Below, piece by piece: positions 7,924 through 16,390 of a DNA stretch of 64,000 nt; within the stretch, counting starts at the first letter, position 1, and every line of letters begins with the position of its first letter. This DNA comes from Acidobacteriota bacterium. Lineage in GTDB: Bacteria > Acidobacteriota > UBA6911 > RPQK01 > DATIPO01. A program made the position numbers and the translations under genes. The notes beneath the pieces were generated by a model. The model ran no database searches. It was not told the origin of the DNA and saw nothing but the letters and a program-made list of their open reading frames with translations. The stretch lies in assembly GCA_035471785.1 (NCBI GenBank), contig DATIPQ010000086.1, positions 1-64,000 on the forward strand. Reading direction: 5' to 3'.

Positions 7924-9336
7924 ATGAGAACATTTGTTGCCACTTTGATAGCTCTGACCGGACTCGGCGTCGTCCAGGCCGGTGAGTTGCGGATCGCAGA
8001 CGTCGAACGGATTGAGCCCGACAAGGTGGGTTTCACCGTGAGTTGGAAGAACGCCTGGCGCAACGCGCGCAACCGCGACGCCGCCTGGATTTTCTTTAAA
8101 GTCCGCCGCCAGGGCGCGGACGGCCCGCCGCGTCATGCCGCAATAGGCCCCGGCGGGGTCTGGCCTGCCTCAGATTCCGGTGAAGAGGCTTCGGCCGTTG
8201 AGCCCATGCTGGAGATCGCTTCCGACCGCAGCGGCCTCTTCGTCTCCTGCGCGCAGCAGTGCCGGGGCGATATCGAGTGGCGCCTGCAGGCTTCCCTTGA
8301 GCGGGCCGGACTGGAAGGCGAGTTGGAGGTGTGGGCCTTCGGACTGGAGATGGTCTACATCCCTGAGGGCGATTTCTGGGTGGGCGACACCGATCAGGTG
8401 GCGCGCCGGCATGGCTCTTTTTTCCTTTCCGGTGCAGAGGGACGTCCTGAAGGGCTGGTGCACATCACTTCCGAGGACGCGCTGGCCGTGGGCCCCGAGG
8501 CTGGAAAGCTCTACTACGAGGTCAATACGCGTCCTCGTTACGAAGGCGATCAGCAGGGCCCGATTCCGCAGGCCTTCCCGAAAGGCCATCAAGCCTTTTA
8601 CGTGATGAAGTACGAGATCACCCAGGGGCAGTACGCCGCTTTTCTCAATACGTTGAGCGACGGCGCCACCGGTTTCCGCGCTCCCTTCGGCGGACGCGAC
8701 TACTACCACTACCGGGGCTCTATTCTCCTTGAGGACGGGCGTTACAAGGCCGCCCATCCCCAGCGTCCCGCCAACTTCATCAGTTGGGACGACGGATGCG
8801 CGTTCGCCGACTGGGCGGCGCTGCGTCCCATGACCGAACTCGAGTTCACCAAGGCAGCTCAAGGTCCCGAGCGTCCCGCCGCCTCCACCTTTCCCTGGGG
8901 CACTGACAGCAAAGAGCGCCTGCTTCGGCGCATGCGTCCCGACAACAACCTGGAGCGGGGCGGGGAAGCCGCCGAGTCGAACCTCAGCGACCAGACCCGC
9001 GACGTCCTGGGCGCGTCCTATTACTGGGTGATGGATCTGGCGGGGAGCGTGTGGGAGCGGGTGGTGAGCGTGGGGCATCCAGCCGGACGCGCCTTTGAGG
9101 GCAGCCACGGAGATGGACGCACCAGCTACTACGGCTCGGCCACCAATGAGGACTGGCCGCGCGGAGACGACGACGGAGGCGGCTACGGCTACCGCGGCGG
9201 CGGCTTCTACGACCATTCCCAGGAGGAGGGCCTTTTCAATCCCTACAGCCCTACCGCCTTCCGCCGCTTCGGTGCCTGGGGCTCGGCTCCCCGCTACAAA
9301 GCCTACGGTTTCCGCGCCGTCCGCACCGCCGATTGA
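7924..9336 (+). CDS. secreted SUMF1/FGE-like protein without the catalytic cysteines
   Basis: A signal peptide (MRTFVATLIALTGLGVVQAG) is followed by a beta-sandwich-like domain to about residue 135, then a formylglycine-generating-enzyme (SUMF1) fold. The recognisable parts are MVYIPEGDFWVGD, YVMKYEITQGQYAAFLN, PANFISWDDGCAFADWA, MTELEFTKAA and, at the end, YGFRAVRT. In true sulfatase-activating enzymes the C-terminal GG-S-F segment carries the copper-binding cysteines. Here the equivalent RGGGFYDHS has none, so it probably does not make formylglycine and may bind a ligand instead. It is divergent from the DUF3142 pair. The frame extends upstream to 7759, but that part overlaps the divergent gene and encodes no signal peptide. 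Confidence 0.8.
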   Translation: MRTFVATLIALTGLGVVQAGELRIADVERIEPDKVGFTVSWKNAWRNARNRDAAWIFFKVRRQGADGPPRHAAIGPGGVWPASDSGEEASAVEPMLEIASDRSGLFVSCAQQCRGDIEWRLQASLERAGLEGELEVWAFGLEMVYIPEGDFWVGDTDQVARRHGSFFLSGAEGRPEGLVHITSEDALAVGPEAGKLYYEVNTRPRYEGDQQGPIPQAFPKGHQAFYVMKYEITQGQYAAFLNTLSDGATGFRAPFGGRDYYHYRGSILLEDGRYKAAHPQRPANFISWDDGCAFADWAALRPMTELEFTKAAQGPERPAASTFPWGTDSKERLLRRMRPDNNLERGGEAAESNLSDQTRDVLGASYYWVMDLAGSVWERVVSVGHPAGRAFEGSHGDGRTSYYGSATNEDWPRGDDDGGGYGYRGGGFYDHSQEEGLFNPYSPTAFRRFGAWGSAPRYKAYGFRAVRTAD

Positions 9337-9359
9337 CGTCAGGTGTATGCCGGTGGGCC

Positions 9360-10673
9360 TCAGCTCTTCCAGGCCCGCTTGCGCAGCGAGTCGAGGACCA
9401 CGGCGCCCAGCACCACGAATCCCAGCACCACCTTCTGGGTGTAGCTCTCCACGTTGGTGAGGTTCATGCCGTTGTTGATGACGGCGATGATCAAGGCGCC
9501 GATGAGGGTGCCGAAGATCTTGCCGCGTCCTCCCGAAAGGCTGGCCCCGCCCACCACCACGGCGGCGATGACATAGAGTTCATAGGTGAGTCCGTAGGTG
9601 GGCGATCCGCTCTTGAGCTGCGAGGCCAGGACGATTCCTCCCAGTCCGGCCATGGCGCCCGAAACGGCGAAGACGAAGAGGCGGATGCGCTGCACCCTGA
9701 CGCCGGAAAGACGGGCTGCCTCGGCGTTGCCTCCCACGGCGTAGATATAGCGTCCCAGGGGAGTATGGGACATGAGCAGGTGGGCCAGCAGGTAGAGGAC
9801 CACCATCACGATGACGGCCATGGGGATGGAGAAGACCTGCCCGCGTCCCAGGGCCGTGTAGGAATCGGGAACCTGGTAGATGGGCAATCCTCCCGAGATG
9901 ATAAAGGCCAGTCCCGAAGCCACCTGCATCATGGCCAGAGTGGCGATGAAGGAAGGGATGCGCACGGCGGTCACCATCACGCCTGAGAAGAGCCCCACTG
10001 CGGCGGAGAGCACAATCCCTCCCAGCGAGGCCAGCACCATCTCCGTCCCCGAAGCCTCGGCCGCCCCCGCCCAGCGGATGAGCCAGGTGGCGGCCACGGC
10101 CGACAGTGCGATGAGGCTTCCCACCGAGAGGTCGATCCCTCCCGTGATGATGACCATGGTCATGCCGATGGCGATGACGGCGATGACCACGATCTGATTG
10201 GCCACGTTGAGCAGGTTCTCGGTGAGCAGGAAGGTGGGCCAGTGGGAGGCCGGAGGCAGTTGCACCCGAGCCGAGGAAACCTGGGGCTGCGTTTCCAGCA
10301 GGCTTTCGGCCAGCAGGCGGTAGTCGGCGGTGGTGGCCAGGATGTCGATGGCGGTTCCCCCGGCCGTCACTTCCTGCATCTGAGAACGCACCGAGGGCGG
10401 GTCGCCTTGCAGCGTGGCGGCGACGGTGAGTCCAGCCGATTGCAGCCGCTCTTGAAGGCGGCGCGCGAAACGCCTGCCGTCAGGGTTGCCCTTGGAGAGG
10501 ATGGCGATTGAAGCGCCCTCCGGGGTCTGCCCCTCCAGGACATCGGCCAAGGCCTCGGCGGCCTCCGCGCCGCGGGGCGGCTGCTCCTGCAAAGTGGCCC
10601 AGGAGAAATAGGCGCACAAGAGGATGAGGACGGCCAGCATTCCGTAATCGCTGGCGAAGGACTTGAGAGTCAT
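9360..10673 (-). CDS. RbsC-like sugar ABC transporter permease with an inserted periplasmic domain
   Basis: The C-terminal 290 residues are a typical BPD_transp_2 permease: AIGMTMVIITGGIDLSVGSL, RIPSFIATLAMM, GRYIYAVGGNAEAARLSGV, GGASLSGGRGKIFGTLIG. Unusually, about 115 residues (roughly 33-148) lie between the first membrane span and this core. They read like a Rossmann-type alpha/beta unit (ASIAILSKGNPDGRRFARRL, GLTVAATLQG) and should be outside the membrane. It is the last gene of the operon, 22 bp after the ATPase stop, and probably forms the channel for fructose or short fructans. It could also be a two-part protein in which the insert contacts the binding protein. Confidence 0.85.
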   Translation of the reverse strand: MTLKSFASDYGMLAVLILLCAYFSWATLQEQPPRGAEAAEALADVLEGQTPEGASIAILSKGNPDGRRFARRLQERLQSAGLTVAATLQGDPPSVRSQMQEVTAGGTAIDILATTADYRLLAESLLETQPQVSSARVQLPPASHWPTFLLTENLLNVANQIVVIAVIAIGMTMVIITGGIDLSVGSLIALSAVAATWLIRWAGAAEASGTEMVLASLGGIVLSAAVGLFSGVMVTAVRIPSFIATLAMMQVASGLAFIISGGLPIYQVPDSYTALGRGQVFSIPMAVIVMVVLYLLAHLLMSHTPLGRYIYAVGGNAEAARLSGVRVQRIRLFVFAVSGAMAGLGGIVLASQLKSGSPTYGLTYELYVIAAVVVGGASLSGGRGKIFGTLIGALIIAVINNGMNLTNVESYTQKVVLGFVVLGAVVLDSLRKRAWKS

Positions 10674-10695
10674 GATGGCTTCTCTCTGATCGTTC

Positions 10696-12300
10696 TCAAG
10701 ACACCGCCATGGCCAGCAGGTCTTCCTGGGTGGCGTTGGCGACGTCGCTGACTTCTCCTTTGAGGCGGCCCTCGTGCATGACCAGGATGCGGTCGCACAT
10801 TCCCAAGACCTCGGGGAATTCCGAGGAGATGAAGAGCACGCCCTTGCCCTGCGAGGCCAGCTCGTTGACCAGGACGTAGATGTCGTACTTGGCGCCTACG
10901 TCGATGCCGCGGGTGGGCTCGTCGAAGAGCACCACCTCGGAATGAGTCTCCAACCAGCGCGCCAGCAGCACCTTCTGCTGGTTGCCCCCCGACAGGTTCT
11001 TGATGGGCGCCTGAACACCAGGCATGCGGATGCGGAAGCGTTCTACGTAACGTTGCAGGGCCCTGCGTATGGAACCGTCGCGCACCCATCCCAAAGAGGC
11101 GAACTTGGCCAAGGAGGCGATGGCGAAATTGGCCTGGACGGCGTGTTCCAGGAAGAGCCCCTGCGACTTGCGGTCTTCGTTGAGCAGACAGATGCCGTTT
11201 TCGATGGCCTGCACCGGGGAGCGCAGCGGCAGCGGCTTGCCGCGCAGAAGGATCTGGCCGGAGTCGGCGGGATCGGCCCCGAAGATGAGGCGGGCCAGGT
11301 CGGTGCGTCCTGCCCCCACCAGTCCGCTCAGGCCCAGGATCTCGCCCGGATAGAGGGAGAAACTGACGTCTTTGACCCGCTTGCCGGCCGAGAGTCCCCG
11401 TACTTCCAGCAGCGGCGTCCGCTTGGCTTCGTCTGGGCCGCTGGCGTCCGGGTCCTCTGCATCGCCTTCTTTGTCACGGCGCGGGAACTCGGCTTCCACC
11501 TTGCGTCCCACCATCAGTTCGATCAGCTCGGGACGGGTGATTTGGCTGGTGGAGCGGACGCCCACCAACTCGCCGTCGCGCAGCACCGTGACTGCGTCCG
11601 CGATGCGGAAGATTTCCTCCAGGCGGTGAGAAATGTAGACGATGCCCAGTCCCTCGTCGCGCAAGTCCCGAATGACTTCCAGCAGCCGGTCCACCTCGCG
11701 GGGGGAGAGGGCGGCCGTGGGCTCGTCCATGAAGATGACCTTGGCCTCGAGCAAGAGCGCCTTGGCGATTTCGACGGCCTGCTGTTGGGCCACCGAAAGC
11801 CGGCCTACGCGGGCCTCGGGATCGATGTCGGCCTCCAGGCGCTGCAGCACCTGCAGGGCTTTGCCGTGTTCGGCCGCGCGGTCGATCCAGAAGCGGGCCT
11901 GTTCTTGCCCCAGGAAGAGATTCTCGCGCACGCTCAGTTCGGGAACCAGGTTGAATTCCTGATAGATGACGGCGATGCCGGCCTGGATGGCTTTCAAGGG
12001 GGAATCGAAACGCGTCCGCCGGCCCAGGTAGCGGACGATTCCGGAGTCGGGCTGATGAATGCCCACTAGGCACTTGACCAGGGTGCTCTTGCCGGCCCCG
12101 TTCTCACCCATCAGAGCCACTACTTCGCCGGCGTGCACGGTGAGTCCGGCGCCCTTGAGGGCCTGTACCCCGGGAAAGGCCTTGTCGATGTCCTCCATCA
12201 GCAGCAGCGGACGGATGGAGCGCTCGAAGTAGTCTTCGCCGTGCTGCTGCGAATTCTTGCCGCCCGCTTGCACCAGGTCGGAGTAGGCGCCTTCGCTCAT
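10696..12300 (-). CDS. RbsA-like sugar ABC transporter ATP-binding protein (two nucleotide-binding domains)
   Basis: The 534-residue protein has two ABC cassettes. The first has Walker A GENGAGKST, signature LSVAQQQAVEIAKAL and Walker B VIFMDEPTAAL. The second has a degenerate P-loop (GLVGAGRTDLAR), signature LSGGNQQKVLLARW and Walker B VVLFDEPTRGID, as usual for the RbsA/MglA/XylG group. The reading frame is open for another 225 codons upstream, but the start is ATG 12300, which overlaps the stop of the preceding gene (ATGA at 12297-12300). An insert between the cassettes is Asp/Glu-rich. It energises the adjacent permease. Confidence 0.92.
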   Translation of the reverse strand: MSEGAYSDLVQAGGKNSQQHGEDYFERSIRPLLLMEDIDKAFPGVQALKGAGLTVHAGEVVALMGENGAGKSTLVKCLVGIHQPDSGIVRYLGRRTRFDSPLKAIQAGIAVIYQEFNLVPELSVRENLFLGQEQARFWIDRAAEHGKALQVLQRLEADIDPEARVGRLSVAQQQAVEIAKALLLEAKVIFMDEPTAALSPREVDRLLEVIRDLRDEGLGIVYISHRLEEIFRIADAVTVLRDGELVGVRSTSQITRPELIELMVGRKVEAEFPRRDKEGDAEDPDASGPDEAKRTPLLEVRGLSAGKRVKDVSFSLYPGEILGLSGLVGAGRTDLARLIFGADPADSGQILLRGKPLPLRSPVQAIENGICLLNEDRKSQGLFLEHAVQANFAIASLAKFASLGWVRDGSIRRALQRYVERFRIRMPGVQAPIKNLSGGNQQKVLLARWLETHSEVVLFDEPTRGIDVGAKYDIYVLVNELASQGKGVLFISSEFPEVLGMCDRILVMHEGRLKGEVSDVANATQEDLLAMAVS

Positions 12301-14807
12301 CGCTGGAAGCCTCCTGAGGGGGTGGGCGGGTAGGCGTCGCCGGTGCGGTAGAGCCGGGTGGGCACCAGCACCTTCTCGGGCACCTCGACCCCGACGAAGT
12401 AGGCGGCCACGGCTTCCACGGCGCGGCGTCCGATCTCGTGGGGAAACTGGACCGGATCGGCGTAGATCTTGCCGTCCTCGATGGCCTGGCGGCCTTCCGG
12501 CAGCCCGTCGAAGCCCACGATCTTGACCTGCTCCTGTTTGCCGGCCTTCTCCACCGCCGCCACCGCACCCAGCGCGGTGACGTCGTTGATGGCGAAAAAG
12601 GCGTCCAGGTCTGGATGGCTCTGCAGCACATCCTCGGCCACCTTGAAGGCCTTGTCTTTGACTCCCGAGGTGGGCAATTGGGCCACGATCTGAATGTCGG
12701 CCTGACCCTGGCGGCGGGCCTCCTCGACGACCTCCAGGAATCCCTTGGTGCGCAGGATGACCGACTCCACCTCGGGATGGTCGAGGATGGCGACTTTGCC
12801 TGATCCTCCCAGAGCCTCGATGAGGGCCTGGGCTGCCAGGCGTCCGCCTCCGTAGTTGTCGCTGGCGATGTGGCTGACCACCTCGGCGTCGGGCGCCAGG
12901 CAGGCGATATCCACCGTGAAGACGGGGATTCCGGCACGGTTGGCGTTGTTGATGGCCGTCGCCACCGAGCGCGAGTCGCAAGGGGCCAGCACAATAGCGT
13001 CCACCCGCTTGACGATGAAGTCGGCTACCTGGTTGTACTGCTTGAGGGTGTCGAATTCGCCGGCCGTGACCAGCACTTCGAATCCCTGGCGGCGGGCCTC
13101 GCTGCGCATCCCCTCGGCCAAGTCGCGGAAGAAGGGATTGGAGAGGGTCAGCAGCGAGACTCCCAGGGTGGCGCGCGGCCTGGACGGGGAAACGCCCTCA
13201 GCGCGGGCCTGCTGCTGCCTCCAAACGCTCTTCAAGGGCCAGACGCGCAGTTCTTCGATCACCCCGCCCGGGCCGAAGACTTCGATGGCGGCGCTCTGCG
13301 GGGAAGGGAAGATGCGGTCGGAAATCACCCGCACGCCCTCGCCTGCGAACACCTCCACCGAGGACTGGTCGAGAAAGATATGGAGGGTGAGGCTGCCGTC
13401 CCCATCAGGTTGGAGAGGGGCGGCGTGACGGGCGGCGAATCGCTCATGAAAATCGGTGGCGCCGGACCGGCTGCGGTCGACGAAAACCTCTCCAGCGGCG
13501 GGAGCATAGCCCACCAAAGTGCCTTCCTGCCCGCCCTTGCGCAGGCTCAATCCGAGCGGTTCGCCGTCGGCGCCGGGGCGCAGCCGCAGCATGATTTCAA
13601 GAGAGGCGCCCGAGATGCCCTGCGAGGCGAGTCGCTGATTGACCTCTGCCCGAGAAACGGCTTGGCCCCTTTCGCCCCAGGCCAGGTTTTGCAGGCGCTT
13701 TTCCGGGCCTCGCAGCTCTTGCAACTCCTGCACCGGACGTTGCGCCAGCATCAGGTCGTCCCCCACCCGGCGCAAGGAAAGCCGGCGCGGAATCGACATC
13801 ATGCCCCGCCACGGATGGGTGGGGATGTCGCGGGCGTAGTCCCAGTTGTTCATCCAGGCCAGCCAGATGCGCCGTCCGCCGGGGACGTTGGAAAAGGACT
13901 GGGAGGCGTAGAAGTCGGCGCCGTAGTCCACCCAGCGCACGCGCTGGGGCGGATCGTCGCTGGTGAAGTTGGTGCCGTCGAAGGTGCCCACGAAATACTC
14001 GGCTCCGCTTCCGCCGGCGATGGCCGCCGAGCCCATGTCGGTGGCCAGCACCCAGCGGGTTTCGCCTTCCTCTCCGTTTTCCACCGGCAGTTCGAAGAGG
14101 TCGGGGCACTCCCAGTTGTGCTTGTCGGGCGCGCCCGCCGGACCGAACTCGCTGAGCAGGTCCCACTGCTTCAGGTCAGGCGACCCATAGAACTGGATAC
14201 GCTTTTCATTGGCCAGCGAGACGGCCATGATCCAGCGTCCGCCGCCCTCGTGCCAAAAGACCTTGGGGTCGCGGAAATCGGACTCGCCGATGTCCAGCAC
14301 CGGGTTTTCCTGGTAGAGCGTCCAGGTGCGTCCCCGGTCGGTGCTGTAAGCCAACTCCTGACGCTGCAGCAGCGGATCGCGGCTGTGCAGGTGGGCCGTG
14401 TAGACGGCCACCAGGGGCGGATTCTCCCGGCTGCCCAAGCCGCTGCTGTTTCGTTGGTCGACGACCGCGCTGCCGGAGAAGTACATCTTCTCGGGCGTGT
14501 CGCGCAGCGCTACCGGCAGGTGAGTCCAGTGGAGGAGATCGGACGATACGGCGTGTCCCCAACTCATATGCCCCCATAGGTCGCCCTCGGGATTGTACTG
14601 GTAGAAGAGGTGGTACTCGCCCTGGTGAAAGACCAGTCCGTTGGGGTCGTTCATCCAGTTGCGGGCAGGGGTGAAGTGATAGAGAGGACGGTAGGTCTCC
14701 TGATAGAGGCCCTGGCGTCCGGCGTCCGGCTCAACGGACGAAGGCGACGGCGAGCAACACGTCCAGCAGAGCAGGAAAAAGACCAACATAGCAAGGGGTC
14801 TGCGCAT
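12297..14807 (-). CDS. GH32 fructan hydrolase fused to a periplasmic sugar-binding protein
   Basis: The 836-residue protein starts with a signal segment (MRRPLAMLVFFLLCWTCC), possibly a weak lipobox. Residues about 40-528 are a glycoside hydrolase family 32 enzyme: nucleophile Asp54 in WMNDPNG, Asp180 in FRDP, acid/base Glu233 in WECPDLF, then the C-terminal beta-sandwich (FLDQSSVEVFAGEG). After a short linker (about 530-546), residues about 547-836 are a complete RbsB/LacI-type binding protein: TLGVSLLTLSNPFFRDLAEG, AIVLAPCDSRSVATAI, FFAINDVTALGAVAAVE, VKIVGFDGLPEG. The join is in one frame with no stop. Coupled RbsA and RbsC genes follow, so the enzyme should cut fructan or sucrose and the attached domain present the product to the importer. 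The start at 14807 follows the tandem repeats. Confidence 0.9.
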   Translation of the reverse strand: MRRPLAMLVFFLLCWTCCSPSPSSVEPDAGRQGLYQETYRPLYHFTPARNWMNDPNGLVFHQGEYHLFYQYNPEGDLWGHMSWGHAVSSDLLHWTHLPVALRDTPEKMYFSGSAVVDQRNSSGLGSRENPPLVAVYTAHLHSRDPLLQRQELAYSTDRGRTWTLYQENPVLDIGESDFRDPKVFWHEGGGRWIMAVSLANEKRIQFYGSPDLKQWDLLSEFGPAGAPDKHNWECPDLFELPVENGEEGETRWVLATDMGSAAIAGGSGAEYFVGTFDGTNFTSDDPPQRVRWVDYGADFYASQSFSNVPGGRRIWLAWMNNWDYARDIPTHPWRGMMSIPRRLSLRRVGDDLMLAQRPVQELQELRGPEKRLQNLAWGERGQAVSRAEVNQRLASQGISGASLEIMLRLRPGADGEPLGLSLRKGGQEGTLVGYAPAAGEVFVDRSRSGATDFHERFAARHAAPLQPDGDGSLTLHIFLDQSSVEVFAGEGVRVISDRIFPSPQSAAIEVFGPGGVIEELRVWPLKSVWRQQQARAEGVSPSRPRATLGVSLLTLSNPFFRDLAEGMRSEARRQGFEVLVTAGEFDTLKQYNQVADFIVKRVDAIVLAPCDSRSVATAINNANRAGIPVFTVDIACLAPDAEVVSHIASDNYGGGRLAAQALIEALGGSGKVAILDHPEVESVILRTKGFLEVVEEARRQGQADIQIVAQLPTSGVKDKAFKVAEDVLQSHPDLDAFFAINDVTALGAVAAVEKAGKQEQVKIVGFDGLPEGRQAIEDGKIYADPVQFPHEIGRRAVEAVAAYFVGVEVPEKVLVPTRLYRTGDAYPPTPSGGFQR

Positions 14808-14810
14808 CGT

Positions 14811-15000
14811 CGCTAGGGCCACCAGGTGGCCAACAGGTTCACACACGTGTCAAGTTTCAGTGACCGCGGTCAAGGCCCAATTGCTCTCGGCGGTATGAGG
14901 CTGCTCGCTAGGGCCACTAGGTGGCCAACAAGTTCACACACGAATCAAGTTTCAGTGACCGCGCTGAAGGCCTAATGGCTCTCGGCGGTATCAGGCTGCT
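14811..15000. repeat. two 95-bp tandem direct repeats with palindromic cores, upstream of the fructan operon
   Basis: Unit 1 is 14811-14905 and unit 2 is 14906-15000; CGCTAG at 15001 begins a third truncated unit. The units differ at only a few positions. Each starts with CGCTAGGG and carries a 15-bp palindrome: GGCCACCAGGTGGCC at 14817-14831 and GGCCACTAGGTGGCC at 14912-14926. Each also has a shared TTCAGTGACCGCG segment. On the minus strand unit 1 contains TTGACA. The array ends 4 bp before the GH32 start codon, so it covers promoter and operator positions. Confidence 0.8.
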
Positions 15001-15119
15001 CGCTAGATCGTAGCAGATGGACGCCGGGGTGAAAATCGAATCCACGGCCGGTAGCGGGTCGATTGTAATAGACTGGTAGACATGAGCTTACAAGGACCAT
15101 TGCGGCGCCTGATCTTTAG

Positions 15120-15400
15120 AGCATCGGGGACACGCTGGCCACCAGCGAGGACTGGGCTCCGCTGGAAATGTCGGTTCAACCGGTGGATGTGGCCCTGGTT
15201 CCGGCCTGGTACATGACCTCGCCCAGCTTTATCGAGGTCATCCGGCAGCAGATTCGTCCCATGCACTTGGCTGCCATGCACCTGCCCGACAAGAAGGCGC
15301 CCGAGGCTTACTTCGGACGTCATAAGACGCCAGCGCGGCAGGTGGCCGCGCTCAAGCGCCTCTTCCCTAACCGCCCGGGTCTTCACAAAGCCCGGCCAAA
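15120..15400 (+). pseudogene. MBL-fold metallo-hydrolase, C-terminal fragment
   Basis: The frame reads ATSEDWAPLEMSVQPVDVAL, VPAWYMTSPSFIEVIRQ, IRPMHLAAMHLP, and ends its recognisable part around ALKRLFPN. This is like the C-terminal end of lactamase-fold hydrolases, where a late His in an AxHLP motif sits near the metal site. An in-frame TAG at about 15117 precedes it and no metal-binding HxHxDH is present, so only the tail of a gene remains. It is isolated between the tandem repeats and the DUF1223 gene. Confidence 0.5.
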
Positions 15401-15465
15401 GGCACCGCTACTGAAGCCCCACCCTCTTGGGAGTTGGTCTTTGGAAGTTGGTGATTGCGCAGCAA

Positions 15466-16314
15466 CTACCGCAAGCTCGCTGTCCCGGCCGCGTGGATGG
15501 CGCCCTGGGCGTCCTGCAGGAAGGCCACTACCTGCAAGTTGTCGCGCTTCCATTCGGGCTTCAAGCGAACGGTGGCCCGGTAGTCGAAGGGATCTTCGGC
15601 ATCCTGGGGCAGGCGGACGGCCGATCCCAACTGGCGCACTACGGCGTCATGGGCCAGGCGGCGTCCCCGGTTTTCGCCCGCCGTGACCTGCATGCCGAGC
15701 CCGTATTCGGTCACGGCCAGCATCAGTTCCAGGGGAGCCCGGTACTTGTCCGGCAGCTTATCGAGCCGCAGGGCCAGACGGATCCGGTTCTCGCCGGGTT
15801 GATCGAGCACCTCGACCTCCATCAGCGGACGCGATTGGCTGGCCGCAGCCTTGATCTCGCGCAGCGCTTTGCCGCGGTTGCTGCCCACGAACTCGCGGCG
15901 TCCGTCCACCACCATCTGGGGCGTGTAGACGCTGCGCAGGCGCATGAGTTCACCGTAGGTGCGCTGGCGCTTGCTGTACTGGGCGTCGGAGTAAGGATCT
16001 TTCCAACCCAGCCTGTTCCAGTAGTCGACGTGCAGGCTGAGGGGAATGATCCTGACTCCCTCGATGGGCTGCTCCGCCAATTCGGAGAGGAGGCGGTCGG
16101 CGGGCGGGCAACTGGAACAACCCTCTGAGGTGAACAACTCCACCACCACCGGCACCGGCTGGCCCCTGTCGGCGGCAAACCCTTCGGCGGCCGCCTCCAC
16201 CGAGGCCGCCCCCAGTCCTTGTCCGGACCACAAGCTCACCTGCTGGGCCAGCACCCAAGCCAGCCCCGCCATTGCCGTCAATCCCAAAAATATTCTTTTA
16301 CTCGTTCGGTTCAT
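15466..16314 (-). CDS. DUF1223 secreted thioredoxin-like protein
   Basis: After an N-terminal hydrophobic segment (RIFLGLTAMAGLAWVLAQ) the protein has PVVVELFTSEGCSSCPPADRL, the CxxC active-site region of DUF1223 proteins, which take a thioredoxin-like fold. Downstream are LSLHVDYWNRLGWKDPYS and VYTPQMVVDGRREFVGS, both conserved in the family. About 282 residues is the usual length. It is periplasmic or membrane-tethered and probably redox-active; the substrate is unknown. Two ATGs are possible (16332, 16314); I take the second, directly before the basic residues of the signal. It lies 76 bp downstream of the S9 peptidase on the same strand. Confidence 0.85.
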   Translation of the reverse strand: MNRTSKRIFLGLTAMAGLAWVLAQQVSLWSGQGLGAASVEAAAEGFAADRGQPVPVVVELFTSEGCSSCPPADRLLSELAEQPIEGVRIIPLSLHVDYWNRLGWKDPYSDAQYSKRQRTYGELMRLRSVYTPQMVVDGRREFVGSNRGKALREIKAAASQSRPLMEVEVLDQPGENRIRLALRLDKLPDKYRAPLELMLAVTEYGLGMQVTAGENRGRRLAHDAVVRQLGSAVRLPQDAEDPFDYRATVRLKPEWKRDNLQVVAFLQDAQGAIHAAGTASLR

Positions 16315-16390
16315 AGTCTTGGTCCTCGGCATCTTCGATGCTCATAGGCCTTGACCGTTTCCGGCGCGGTCAGCTTTCCGACACTGCGGG

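Noticed and set aside
10774-12069. Large open frame antisense to the RbsA-like gene
   Set aside because: It is the complement of two ABC cassettes with intact motifs; no independent start or ribosome binding site.
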